Positions 18,150-26,400 are shown, counted from the stretch's first letter. The stretch: 64,000 bases of DNA from KBS-83 sp051025295 (GCA_051025295.1 JBMGJV010000020.1), one strand, 5' to 3'. Notes: generated by a model from the letters alone, not told the origin. Program-made: numbers and translations.

Positions 18150-18195
18150 CCAAGCCGGACACAACGAACCGCAGCCGCTCCGGTTCCTTGACGGC

Positions 18196-18714
18196 CTACG
18201 CCTGGCCCGGCTCCAGCCGCTGCTTCAGGTTTCCCGCCAGCTCCGCCATCAGGCGCAGTCGCTGCTCCAGCTGCGGCGATTCGGCGCTCTCCTTCAACGC
18301 AAGCTGCGTGTGCAGCAGCAGCCCGGACACGGTATTGCGCAGATCCGACTCCATCGCTCGCAGCGCAGCCCGCTCCGCGGCGCCACGCTCCTGCTCGCGC
18401 CGGCTCAGCGCGGCGCGCAGATCGCGCACCAGCCGCGCGCTGCCCGTCAGCGCAAAGTTCACCTGCATCGGGATCGCCAGCCCCGCCATCCGCCACAGCA
18501 GCTCGGCGCTTCGCGGATCGCCCTCCGCCAGCGAGTCCTCCACGATCACCGCCGCATACGTATCCGTGCGCAGCGCTTCGATTGCCTCGCGCCGCCCTGG
18601 CACCAGCGTCACGTCCAGCTCCAGTTGCTGCAGAATCGCCGTGGAGCAAGCCTCCGCGCCGGACAATCCGGATACCAGCAGCACTCGTTTCGGTCCCACC
18701 ACGCTTGTCTTCAT
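18196..18714 (-). CDS. Pseudo-receiver protein with a histidine-kinase-like helical tail
   Basis: A 172-residue protein I do not recognise as a named family. Residues 9-105 resemble a receiver fold (VLLVSGLSG, AAVIVEDSLAEGD, VNFALTGS), but the acidic pocket and the Lys are missing. Residues 110-165 form a long helix pair; MESDLRNTVSGLLLHTQLAL resembles the dimerisation helix of histidine kinases, with Ser123 where the phosphorylated His would be, and no ATPase domain follows. The ATG at 18714 follows GAGGAG. It is 28 bp downstream of the NtrC-like gene on the same strand and so probably its partner; both carry altered phosphorylation sites. Confidence 0.55.
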   Translation of the reverse strand: MKTSVVGPKRVLLVSGLSGAEACSTAILQQLELDVTLVPGRREAIEALRTDTYAAVIVEDSLAEGDPRSAELLWRMAGLAIPMQVNFALTGSARLVRDLRAALSRREQERGAAERAALRAMESDLRNTVSGLLLHTQLALKESAESPQLEQRLRLMAELAGNLKQRLEPGQA

Positions 18715-18742
18715 AGCCCGCATCTCCTCGTATCTATCTCCG

Positions 18743-20227
18743 TTACATTCCCGACCGCATCGCGCTGGCGCCGCCCATCGGATCCATCGCCTCGAGCGAC
18801 ATCCCCTCGTGCATGCCGTACTCCTTCAGCTTGCGGTAGAGCGTCGTCTTGCCGATGCCCAGCAGCCGAGCCGCTAGCAGCTTGTCCCCCTTCAACTGCT
18901 TGATCGTGTTCAGAATGGCCTGCTTCTCGAGCTCGGCCAGCGGCGTCACCGGCGGTGGCGTGCTGTTCGTCTGCAGCACCGCGTCGACCGAACGCTGCGT
19001 CTGTGCCGAGGCATGACGTCGCAGCTGCAGCTCGTGATTTTGTAGCTGCGTCGGCAGGTCCGCCATGTGGATTACCGGGCCCGACGCCATCGTGCACGCC
19101 CGCTCGATCGCCATCTCCAGCTCGCGCACATTGTTCGGCCAGTCGTAGTCCATCAGGCTGCGCAGCGCGTCGTCGCTCATCTCGTAGCTCTGACCACTCT
19201 CGCGCGACATCCGCTCCAGGAAGTGCGTCGCCAGCAGCGGAATATCGCTCCGCCGTTCACGCAGCGGCGGAATGCGCAGCGTCACCACGTTCAGCCGGTA
19301 ATACAGATCTTTGCGGAAGGTCCCCTTCGTCACCGCCGCCGCCAGGTCCACACTGCTCGCTGCCAGGATGCGCGCATGCAGCGGAATCCGGTGCGTCGCC
19401 CCCGCCGGCCGAATCTCCTTCTCCTGCAGCACCCGCAGCAACTTGCCCTGCAGCTCCGGCGTCAACTGGCCGATCTCGTCCAGAAACACCGTGCCCCGCT
19501 CCGCCGACGCCAGCACGCCCGGCACATTGCGCAGCGCCCCCGGAAACGCGCCCTTCACGTAGCCGAACAGCTCATGCTCGATCAGCTCCGGCGCAAACGC
19601 CCCGCAATCCACCGTCAGGAACGGCTGCGACGCGTGCTCGCTCTGCCCATGCAGTGTGCGCGCCACCATCTCCTTGCCCGTGCCGCTCTCGCCGACGATC
19701 AGCGCCGGGTGGTGGCTCTGCGCCACCTTCGACATAATCCGGTACAGCTTGTCCATCTCGTCGCTGCGTCCCACCAGGTTGCCCGCGCCGCCAGAGCTGC
19801 GCAGCCGGTCCCGCAGTGATCGGCTCGCCCCCGTCGCCTGCCGCTGGTGCGCCGCCCGCTCCAGCATCGACCCCAGCTCCTCCATCAGGAACGGCTTCGT
19901 CAGGTAATCGGTCGCGCCCGTCCGCATCGCTTCCACGGCCGACCCGATCGTCGCCGATGCCGTCATTACGATCACCGCCGTATCCGGCCGCAGCGTCTTC
20001 ACCTCTTCCAGGAGCTGCAGACCCTCCCGCCGGCTCGCCTTCAGCTCCAGCAGCAGCAGGTCCACCGGGTGGCTCCGCAGCAGCTGCTGGGCATCGCCGG
20101 CCACGGACAAACCCTCCGCCGTAAACCCGCGACGCGTGGCAATCTCCACGCAGGCCGACCGCGTGGCATCGTCTTCCTCGATCACCAGCACGTGCAGTCG
20201 GCTCAGATTGGCTTCGAACTCAGACAT
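18743..20227 (-). CDS. NtrC-family regulator with Glu at the phosphorylation site and GAFPGA loop
   Basis: A 494-residue protein with receiver (1-125), AAA+ (about 150-385) and Fis-type helix-turn-helix (C-terminal ARLLGIGKTTLYRKLKEYG). The acidic pocket (EEDD, 17-20), Thr89 and Lys111 of the receiver are kept, but the Asp that is phosphorylated is Glu61. Walker A (GESGTGKE, 179-186) and Walker B (GTVFLDE, 245-251) are intact, while the sigma-54-contacting GAFTGA loop reads GAFPGA (226-231). The ATG at 20227 lacks a clear ribosome-binding site; the frame is open further upstream. It may be constitutively active and may not act through sigma-54. It heads a two-gene operon. Confidence 0.85.
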   Translation of the reverse strand: MSEFEANLSRLHVLVIEEDDATRSACVEIATRRGFTAEGLSVAGDAQQLLRSHPVDLLLLELKASRREGLQLLEEVKTLRPDTAVIVMTASATIGSAVEAMRTGATDYLTKPFLMEELGSMLERAAHQRQATGASRSLRDRLRSSGGAGNLVGRSDEMDKLYRIMSKVAQSHHPALIVGESGTGKEMVARTLHGQSEHASQPFLTVDCGAFAPELIEHELFGYVKGAFPGALRNVPGVLASAERGTVFLDEIGQLTPELQGKLLRVLQEKEIRPAGATHRIPLHARILAASSVDLAAAVTKGTFRKDLYYRLNVVTLRIPPLRERRSDIPLLATHFLERMSRESGQSYEMSDDALRSLMDYDWPNNVRELEMAIERACTMASGPVIHMADLPTQLQNHELQLRRHASAQTQRSVDAVLQTNSTPPPVTPLAELEKQAILNTIKQLKGDKLLAARLLGIGKTTLYRKLKEYGMHEGMSLEAMDPMGGASAMRSGM

Positions 20228-20551
20228 GGATTCCAAGGCGCACCTCAAAAGGGGAGTCAAAACTACCGGTGTTTCCGGTTTCGTGTATTTCCTACACGAC
20301 CACCGTGCAATCTCTACAGACCGGAGCATACCCAGATTTCATTCCGGGAAAACTGCTGAAAATGGGCCCGTACATCACCGGAGTAATGCCTCCACCCCCT
20401 TACCCTGTGCCACCAAAGCAGGACGTGCTACCTGGAATCAGCAACTTAGCCGGTGGAAAACTCCGCGCGCCTCCCGCCCCCGCTCTCCAGAAACACCGGT
20501 TCGGGACGTTCGTTGCTTCGGAACGTATCCGCTTCTGCTTCAATCAGGGCC
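20228..20551. promoter_or_regulatory. Divergent intergenic region with two adjacent dyads
   Basis: This 324-bp gap separates the NtrC-like gene and the acyltransferase gene. It contains ACCGG/CCGGT (20265-20279) and immediately next to it TCGTGTA/TACACGA with a 5-base spacer (20281-20299). No gene or sigma-54 promoter (TGGCAC-N5-TTGC) was seen. The dyads lie 40-75 bp upstream of the regulator gene, a typical position for an autoregulatory operator; this is inference. Confidence 0.45.
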
Positions 20552-21763
20552 ATGACGCAGCCCGTCCCTGGCCAACTTCCCGCAGCCGCACCGCGCTTCG
20601 AAACGGTCGATCTGCTCCGCGGACTGGCCATCCTGGCCGTCGTCCTGCTGCACTGCCGTATCCGCTTCGGCGGCGACGGTGTCCACGTCGGCACGGCACT
20701 GCCCAGGGTCTGGCGGGCTCTGCTGCTCCAGAACGGCGGCAATGGCGTCACGGTCTTCTTCGCCATCTCTGGCTTTCTCATCACGCTCACGAGCCTGCGC
20801 CGCTTTGGCGGACTCGCCCACATCCGCGCTGCGTCCTTCTACCGCATCCGCTTCGCTCGGATCGCACCTTTACTGGTGCTCGTGCTAACCGTTCTCGCGC
20901 TGCTGCATTGGGGCAGCCTGCACTCGGACCGCTACACAGCCTGGCATGTCAGCCCAGCCGTCGGCCTCCCCCGGGCCTTGTTCTCGGCCCTCACCTTTCA
21001 CCTGAACTGGCTCGAGGCCAAGACCGGCTACCTGCCCGCGAACTGGGACGCGCTCTGGTCCCTCAGCGTGGAGGAGATGTTCTACCTGTTCTTCCCGCTC
21101 GTCTGCATCGCTCTGCTCGGCCAGCGTTCACCCGTGCGGCGGGCAGGTTGGCCGCTCCTGTTTCTGCTCGCCGCTGTACTGCTCGTGCTCGGCCCCTGGG
21201 CGCGTTCGGTGTGGATCACGAGCGACATCGGCCAGGAGAAGAGCTACCTCGGCGGCATGAACGCCATCGCACTCGGCTGCCTCACCGCGCTCCCCTGCGA
21301 CCGCATGTCGCGCTCCGCCCGCGTCGCCCGAGGATGGCTCTATGCCACCGAGGCCTTCGGCTGGCTCCTGATCGCCTGGTTCGCCACCTGGCCGACATGG
21401 CATTGGCTGCACAGCACCAATCGCTTCCTTGGCAGGCACGATCTCGACGACACCCTGCTGCCGCTCGGCGCATGCATGGTCATGCTCGCCACAGTTCTGC
21501 GTGGCGCGCGTGGCGGTGGCCCGCTCACCGCGCCCATCCGGTGGTTTGGCAGACACAGCTATGAGGTCTACCTCACGCACGAGTTCCTGGTGATCGTCGG
21601 CGTTGCGGCGTTTCTGCGCTGGCACGGAACGCGGCCCGGGCTTTGGACACTGGCCATCACCGCCGCCACTGCTCCCCTGGGATGGGTCATCGCTCACTGG
21701 TTCTCTGAGCCGATGAACCGCTGGCTCAGAGGCGCTCGCCCACCCGCCTCAGCGACTTCGTGA
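20552..21763 (+). CDS. Membrane acyltransferase, acyltransferase-3 family
   Basis: A 403-residue integral membrane O-acyltransferase of the OafA/NodX type, which acylates surface glycans. The opening FETVDLLRGLAILAVVLLHC carries the conserved helix-1 Arg and His, followed by FFAISGFLITLTSLRR, the family's second signature, and YRIRFARIAPLLV. About ten membrane helices are visible. There is no C-terminal SGNH domain. The ATG at 20552 is chosen because the conserved first helix starts shortly after it; the frame is open to 20453. Its last 15 bases overlap the convergent HxlR gene. Confidence 0.87.
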   Translation: MTQPVPGQLPAAAPRFETVDLLRGLAILAVVLLHCRIRFGGDGVHVGTALPRVWRALLLQNGGNGVTVFFAISGFLITLTSLRRFGGLAHIRAASFYRIRFARIAPLLVLVLTVLALLHWGSLHSDRYTAWHVSPAVGLPRALFSALTFHLNWLEAKTGYLPANWDALWSLSVEEMFYLFFPLVCIALLGQRSPVRRAGWPLLFLLAAVLLVLGPWARSVWITSDIGQEKSYLGGMNAIALGCLTALPCDRMSRSARVARGWLYATEAFGWLLIAWFATWPTWHWLHSTNRFLGRHDLDDTLLPLGACMVMLATVLRGARGGGPLTAPIRWFGRHSYEVYLTHEFLVIVGVAAFLRWHGTRPGLWTLAITAATAPLGWVIAHWFSEPMNRWLRGARPPASATS

Positions 21764-22201
21764 ACGCTGCGCATCGAACTTCGCTCGCGCCTGTTCCACG
21801 CGCACGCGCCGCGACAGAGCCCACTGCGCAAGGTCCATCACCGGGATCAGCACGTCGTGCCCCAGCTCCGTCAATTGGTAATCCACCCGGGGCGGAATAC
21901 TCGGCGTCACCTTGCGCGAGATGTACCCATCGCGCTCCAGGCCGCGAAGATTCGTCGTCAGCACCTTCTGCGAGATCGACCCGATACTCCGCTTCAGTTC
22001 GGTAAACCGCATGCTGCCCCGCGCCAGCATCGCGATGATCAGAATCGACCACTTGTCGCCGACCCGTGCCAGGACGTCGCCCACCGACTGACACACATCC
22101 GCCGGCAGATCGCTGAAGCTGCTGTGACAGGCTGCTCTGGGCACCTTCAGGTTGCTCGGTTTCTTCAAGGTGCCCTCTTGTGACAAATACCGCTGACTCA
22201 T
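21749..22201 (-). CDS. HxlR-family transcriptional regulator
   Basis: A 150-residue winged-helix regulator. The HxlR core is clear: VGDKWSILIIAMLARGSMRFTELKRSIGSISQKVLTTNLRGLERDGYISRKV, followed by the wing VDYQLTELGHDV. The Cys usual near the start of the domain (CQSVGDVL) is present and could sense electrophiles or oxidants. It is divergent from an NAD-dependent epimerase-type dehydrogenase gene, 61 bp away, a typical arrangement in which the regulator controls its neighbour. The start codon context GGGATACT-ATG lacks a Shine-Dalgarno. Confidence 0.9.
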   Translation of the reverse strand: MSQRYLSQEGTLKKPSNLKVPRAACHSSFSDLPADVCQSVGDVLARVGDKWSILIIAMLARGSMRFTELKRSIGSISQKVLTTNLRGLERDGYISRKVTPSIPPRVDYQLTELGHDVLIPVMDLAQWALSRRVRVEQARAKFDAQRSRSR

Positions 22202-22262
22202 AGTATCCCGGTATCCCTTGGAAACCGTCCATCTCCTCTCGGGATCAGCGGATCAGGCACTC

Positions 22263-23375
22263 ATGAACAATGAACATCGAAGCACAACCGTCCTCGTGAC
22301 GGGCGGCTCTGGCTATCTCGCCGGTTGGCTGATCGTCGGCCTCCTCCGTCAGGGCTACAGCGTTCGCGTCACCCTGCGCAATCTAGCCCGTGAGCGCGAA
22401 GTCAGAGCCGCCATCGCAACACAGGTCGTTACGAATCAGAACATCACTCACCAGAGCAGCCCGCACCAGATCAGCCCCGATCAGATCAGCCCCGATCAGA
22501 TCAGCATCGACGACCGCCTCACCTTCGTCGCTGCCGACCTGATGAGCGACGCCGGCTGGAGCGACGCCATGGCCGGCTGCACCTATGCACTTCACGCCGC
22601 CTCGCCCATGGGCCAGGGAGAGCCGCGCGGTACGGATCTCGTCGGTCCTGCGCGCGAAGGCACGTTGCGCGTTCTCGCCGCTGCCGCCGCAAGCGGCGTT
22701 CGCCGCGTCGTCGCCACCTCTTCGCTGATCGCGGCCCAGGGCCCCACGGTCGCTCAGGAGCAACAGCCCATCACCGACGAGACGACATGGACGGACACGC
22801 AGCAAAAAGGTCTCAGTGAGTACGGTCGCTCGAAAACTCTTGCCGAGCAGGCAGCCTGGGCCTTCATCGACAACGACTCGTCCGGCCTCACGCTCGCGAC
22901 CATCCTGCCCGGCATGATCCTCGGCCCGGTCATGACGGAAAAGGTGTCAGGCTCCGTCGAAGTCGTCTCGCGCCTGCTCACCGGAAAGGTCCCGGCGATC
23001 CCCCGCCTCGGCTTCAGCATCACCGACGTCAGAGACCTTGTCGACCTGCAACTGAAAGCCATGACCCATCCCGATGCCGCCAACCAGCGGCTCATCGGCG
23101 TCGGTGATTTCCTCTGGTTCTCTGAGATCGCCGATATCTTGCGGCGTCAATTCCCGTCCCACGCCGCCAAGATCCCCAAGCGTCGCCTCCCGACCCTGGT
23201 AGTTCGCCTCGCAGGGCTTTTTCAGGAAGAGGCGCGCTTCATGGCGCCGCTACTCAACAAGCGCCGTGAATTCGTAACAGCCAAAGCGGCGGATCTGCTC
23301 GACTGGCGACCGCGCCCTTCAAAAGACGCAGTGATCGATTGCGGCGAGGGCCTCCTCGCGCAGAAACTCGTGTGA
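22263..23375 (+). CDS. Extended SDR, dihydroflavonol-reductase-like NAD-dependent dehydratase/reductase
   Basis: A 370-residue Rossmann enzyme of the extended SDR class. It has TGGSGYLAGWLIVGLL (cofactor loop), LHAASPM after strand 4, SSL with the catalytic Ser region, and YGRSKTLAE (the YxxxK catalytic pair). Substrates of this group range from dihydroflavonols to aldehydes; none can be assigned. Between strands 2 and 3 it carries an insertion of imperfect 5-residue repeats (HQISP, DQISP, DQISI) encoded by tandem 15-bp DNA repeats. Divergent from the HxlR gene. Confidence 0.85.
   Translation: MNNEHRSTTVLVTGGSGYLAGWLIVGLLRQGYSVRVTLRNLAREREVRAAIATQVVTNQNITHQSSPHQISPDQISPDQISIDDRLTFVAADLMSDAGWSDAMAGCTYALHAASPMGQGEPRGTDLVGPAREGTLRVLAAAAASGVRRVVATSSLIAAQGPTVAQEQQPITDETTWTDTQQKGLSEYGRSKTLAEQAAWAFIDNDSSGLTLATILPGMILGPVMTEKVSGSVEVVSRLLTGKVPAIPRLGFSITDVRDLVDLQLKAMTHPDAANQRLIGVGDFLWFSEIADILRRQFPSHAAKIPKRRLPTLVVRLAGLFQEEARFMAPLLNKRREFVTAKAADLLDWRPRPSKDAVIDCGEGLLAQKLV
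22467..22511 (+). repeat. Three tandem 15-bp repeats inside the extended SDR gene
   Basis: CAGATCAGCCCCGAT occurs at 22467-22481 and 22482-22496, with a third, diverged copy at 22497-22511. It keeps the reading frame and encodes a 5-residue peptide repeat in a surface loop. A more diverged copy seems to precede it. Confidence 0.85.
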
Positions 23376-23459
23376 CGCCCCGCAAGGCGCGGGCGGTCGC
23401 AAAGCGCTCGCCAGTCATGGGTCGTCCCATCGCCATGATGTCGACCCACCGTGCACCAC

Positions 23460-23855
23460 TCACCCGCCGGCACGTGTCCGGCTCCCACCACGCGTCTTCC
23501 GCTTCCTTCTGCTCTCGATCTGGATCGTGTGCGCTGTCGCAATCGCCGCCAACAATCCCGGATAGCGAGCGTCCACTTCCGCGAAACGCGAGGTGTTGCG
23601 CATCTCCACCCCGTGCCGCTCGCCGCGGATCAGTCCAGCCTCGCGAAGCACCCGCATGTGCAGCGACAACGTGGACTTCGGGATCGGCTTCTCGAGCACG
23701 CTGACCAGCTTCGTGCAGTTGCTCGGACCATCCTGGTGCACCACCTCCGCAAACAGCGCCACACGCACCGGATCAGTCAGCGCATGCAGGATCGCCTCAA
23801 GCGGCACATCTTCGATCGCTGGATGGACAAGAGGCTTCATCGGATCGGCTTCCAT
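23460..23855 (-). CDS. ArsR-family transcriptional regulator
   Basis: A 131-residue winged-helix protein: ILHALTDPVRVALFAEVV, SKSTLSLHMRVLREAGLI (here PIPKSTLSLHMRVLREAGLI) and the wing RHGVEMRNTS. No metal-binding Cys motif (CVC) is present, so it belongs to the metal-independent ArsR group often found beside dehydrogenases. Two starts are possible, 23855 and 23840; GGAAG is well spaced for the latter. A TACAAT box lies 16 bases upstream of 23855. The C-terminal 20 residues are basic. Divergent from an SDR gene, 115 bp away. Confidence 0.87.
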   Translation of the reverse strand: MEADPMKPLVHPAIEDVPLEAILHALTDPVRVALFAEVVHQDGPSNCTKLVSVLEKPIPKSTLSLHMRVLREAGLIRGERHGVEMRNTSRFAEVDARYPGLLAAIATAHTIQIESRRKRKTRGGSRTRAGG

Positions 23856-23970
23856 ACTAGCGCGTGGTTTTATTGTACATAAGTACTGAACTAATGCATC
23901 AGATCAGAGTCGGCGCCCGCACGCTGGTTCACGGGTCGCGGCTGCTGCCGACAACTCGAAAGGAGCAATC

Positions 23971-24705
23971 ATGGGAAAGCTCGATGGCAAGACTGCAGTC
24001 ATCACCGGCGGAACAAGCGGCCTGGCGCTCGCCAGTGCCAAACTATTCGTGGAAGAAGGTGCCTACGTCTTCATCACGGGACGTCGCCAGGAAAAGGTCG
24101 ATGAAGCCGTTACATTCATCGGCCGCAACGTCACCGGCGTCCAGGGCGACGCCGCCAACCTCGACGACCTTGATCGCCTGTTCGCTACCGTGAAGCGCGA
24201 GAAGGGCAGCATCGATGTGCTGTTCGCCAGCGCCGGCTCGGGCGAGTCCGCCAAATTGGGCGACGTCACAGAGAAGCACTTCGACACCGTCTTCAACCTC
24301 AACACGCGCGGCACGCTCTTCACCGTGCAGAAGGCCCTGCCGCTCTTCAACGACGGTGGCTCCATCTTCATGACCGGCTCCGTCGCCTCCGTCAAAGGCT
24401 TTCCGTCCTTCGGCGTGTATTCCGCAAGCAAGGCAGCGCTTCGCTCCTTCGCCCGCACCTGGCTCAACGAATTGAAGGACCGCCACATCCGCGTCAACGT
24501 ACTCAGCCCGGGCCAGGTCGCCACCCCCATCCAGGACCAGCTCTTCGACGAGGCCACCATTCGTCAGTTCGAAGCCATGATCCCGCGCGGCAAGATGGGC
24601 CGCCCCGAAGAGATCGCAACTGTCGCCCTCTTCCTCGCCTCCGACGACTCCAGCTACGTCAATGGAGTCGAGTTATCCGTCGACGGTGGCACCACCGCCA
24701 TCTAA
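23971..24705 (+). CDS. Short-chain dehydrogenase/reductase (classical SDR)
   Basis: A 244-residue NAD(P)-dependent oxidoreductase. It contains TGGTSGLALA in the cofactor site, the strand-4 segment FASAGSG in place of NNAG, the catalytic Ser region MTGSVAS, YSASK (YxxxK) and LSPGQVATPI. The replaced NNAG is a feature of several glucose-dehydrogenase-like SDRs often controlled by HTH regulators and induced by stress. AAAGGAG precedes the ATG. Divergent from the ArsR regulator, which is the likely controller. Confidence 0.88.
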   Translation: MGKLDGKTAVITGGTSGLALASAKLFVEEGAYVFITGRRQEKVDEAVTFIGRNVTGVQGDAANLDDLDRLFATVKREKGSIDVLFASAGSGESAKLGDVTEKHFDTVFNLNTRGTLFTVQKALPLFNDGGSIFMTGSVASVKGFPSFGVYSASKAALRSFARTWLNELKDRHIRVNVLSPGQVATPIQDQLFDEATIRQFEAMIPRGKMGRPEEIATVALFLASDDSSYVNGVELSVDGGTTAI

Positions 24706-24881
24706 CTCCCTGCAACTAACTCCCCGCAATTTAGTTCCGCGCCGTTAGTTCCGACGAGCGAAGGTCGAGTCTTCTCGGTGATTCCCTTCGCTCTCAGCCG
24801 GCCTCCCGCGCGCCGCCTTCAGCCTCAGCCAGCGGCGATCCGGTCCTTCGCGCCACCCGGCACTGATCTGATCGAGCCGCG

Positions 24882-25313
24882 TCAACGCACGACCACGTAT
24901 GCAAGCAGGACAGCTGCTGTGGCGAGAGCGACGATGCGCACGCGATGTCTCCTGTCCCAGGTCCGGTGAAGCCGTGCCCAATCAGCACCACCCTCCGCCA
25001 CGCGACTGTTCAGTGGCACCAGGACAACGATCGACGCCACTGACGTAAGTACCCAGATAGCAGTCGCTGCCAGCAGGATCATCCGCCCCGGCGTGTGCCA
25101 GTTGAGCCATGTCTCGATACCGAGAAGCAGGGTAGAAGCCGGGTACCAGACCGGCATCACTCTTCCGAGAACCAGCGCAAAACGGCTGAGCATGGTCAAC
25201 TGCGCTTCGGGTTCGAGCCGCCACGCGGCAGGGTTCACAAGTGCAGAAACAGAAAACTCGACGCCCACCAGGGTAAGAACAACGAACACGGTCGCCATGT
25301 TGAACAAGTGCAT
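24882..25313 (-). CDS. DUF1772-like membrane protein (anthrone oxygenase-like)
   Basis: A 143-residue membrane protein with four predicted helices: an N-terminal one (ATVFVVLTLVGVEFSVSAL), a second near VMPVWYPASTLLLG, a third (ILLAATAIWVLTSVASIVVLVPLNSRV) and a C-terminal one (RIVALATAAVLLAYVVV). The VPLNSRV-x-WxRLHRTWDRRHRVR segment is the DUF1772 hallmark. Fungal relatives are anthrone oxygenases; bacterial roles are unknown. The ATG at 25313 follows GGAG. It is divergent from a broken HxlR gene and a 16-bp palindrome. Confidence 0.8.
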   Translation of the reverse strand: MHLFNMATVFVVLTLVGVEFSVSALVNPAAWRLEPEAQLTMLSRFALVLGRVMPVWYPASTLLLGIETWLNWHTPGRMILLAATAIWVLTSVASIVVLVPLNSRVAEGGADWARLHRTWDRRHRVRIVALATAAVLLAYVVVR

Positions 25314-25377
25314 AAGGACTCCATTTGACTCTTTGCTCAAGACGCCTTCGAATGGAGCACTGATACAAAAAGCAGCA

Positions 25378-25393
25378 CTGACAAATTTGTCAG
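25378..25393. promoter_or_regulatory. Perfect 16-bp palindrome, probable HxlR operator
   Basis: CTGACAAA followed directly by its complement TTTGTCAG lies in the 92-bp gap between the DUF1772-like gene and the HxlR pseudogene, 12 bp before the latter's start. Position and symmetry fit a dimeric regulator's operator; which protein binds is inferred from adjacency. Confidence 0.6.
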
Positions 25394-25405
25394 CCGGAGC
25401 AAACG

Positions 25406-25746
25406 ATGGGCGTCTCCAAGAAAGAGATCTCGCCATGCCCGATTGATGTCACGCTGAGTGTCATCGACGGCAGATGGAAGGGCACCATCCTCTGGCGATT
25501 GCTGGATGGGCCGATGGAACGAGCGAGCTGCGGAAGAGCATTCCTGAGATCACCGAACGAATGCTTCTCCGTCACCTCCGCGAAATGACCGAGAGTGGCA
25601 TTCTCGACCGGCACCAGGAACAAGGCCTCCCTCTTCGCGTGCGGTACTCGCTCTCCCCGTATGGCATGACGCTGGTGCCCGTCTTGGACGTTCTCTGCAC
25701 GTGGGGCAGAGAGCACCTCAAGCGCGAACCCCTGAGCGTGCGCTGA
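25406..25746 (+). pseudogene. HxlR-family regulator interrupted by a one-base frameshift
   Basis: The first frame (25406 on) reads CPIDVTLSVIDGRWKGTILWRLLDGPM, the start of an HxlR winged helix. The match then jumps to another frame: TSELRKSIPEITERMLLRHL and REMTESGILDR, to the stop at 25746. Restoring one base between 25516 and 25519 (making MRTSELRKS) gives a normal protein of about 113 residues with no other defects. So the gene is either newly inactivated or carries a sequencing error. In its intact form it would control the divergent DUF1772-like gene through the palindrome beside it. Confidence 0.82.
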
Positions 25747-25892
25747 GAGTTTTCATCTTCGAACCTGAGTCGCGGTCATGCGCTACGTATCGTGAAGCCG
25801 GCTGCTGTAGCCTTGCCGATAACAGCGCAATGAGGCCATCGAGTCTCCTCCCCTGTTCGCATCCCTATCATGTCAGTCGGGGGCTTTTTAAC

Positions 25893-26285
25893 TTGGCACG
25901 CTCTTACACCAAATACCTGATGGTCTTCAGCGCTATTGTCATGTTCGCCTTTGGCGTGGCGCTCACCTTTGCACCTGCCGAGTTAATCCACGCCGCGGGT
26001 GCTCCGCAGTTGCCGCTCCTTGTCGCGCTCGCGCAGACGTGCGGTGCTTTGTATCTGGGGTTCGCTGCTCTCAATTGGATGGCCAAGGACAATCTCATCG
26101 GCGGCATCTACAGTCGCCCCGTTGCGCTGGCCAACTTCCTGCAATTCTTCGTTGTTGCGATGGCACTCTTGAACGATGTAGCAAGGCTGCCGCACTCGCC
26201 GGGCCCCATCAGTGCCACGGCCCTCAACGCCAGCCTGGCTCTCTGCTTCGGATTAGTTCTCTTCCGGCACCCAAAGACTGACTGA
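25893..26285 (+). CDS. Small integral membrane protein of unknown function
   Basis: A protein of about 130 residues with four hydrophobic segments (KYLMVFSAIVMFAFGVALTF; LPLLVALAQTCGALYLGFAALNWM; ALANFLQFFVVAMALL; LNASLALCFGLVLF). I do not recognise the family with certainty; DUF4345-like proteins have this size and layout. The start is uncertain: a TTG at 25893 has GGGGG 10 bases upstream, an ATG lies at 25920, and the frame is open to 25701. It follows the HxlR pseudogene on the same strand. Confidence 0.6.
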   Translation: MARSYTKYLMVFSAIVMFAFGVALTFAPAELIHAAGAPQLPLLVALAQTCGALYLGFAALNWMAKDNLIGGIYSRPVALANFLQFFVVAMALLNDVARLPHSPGPISATALNASLALCFGLVLFRHPKTD

Positions 26286-26329
26286 CCGCGGCCCGCAGTT
26301 CAACAACCAGCCTGCCACAACCCACAACT

Positions 26330-26400
26330 CCCCTCCCCTACAATCAACGCACGTCCTCCACGCCTCAGGCCGCGCCCTCCATCCGCAGCGGCCGCGCCGC
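26330..26400 (+). repeat. Duplicate of the rph promoter and first codons (left copy)
   Basis: This stretch matches 27239-27310 with only three base differences over about 70 bp, covering the TACAAT box, the start region and the first 17 codons of rph. The rph ATG is ACG here and the copy ends abruptly at 26400, so it is not a gene. It flanks the GC-poor DUF416 gene on the left as a direct repeat. Confidence 0.85.

Noticed and set aside
20228..20551. Sigma-54 promoter near the NtrC-like gene
   Set aside because: No TGGCAC-N5-TTGC match was seen on either strand of the gap.
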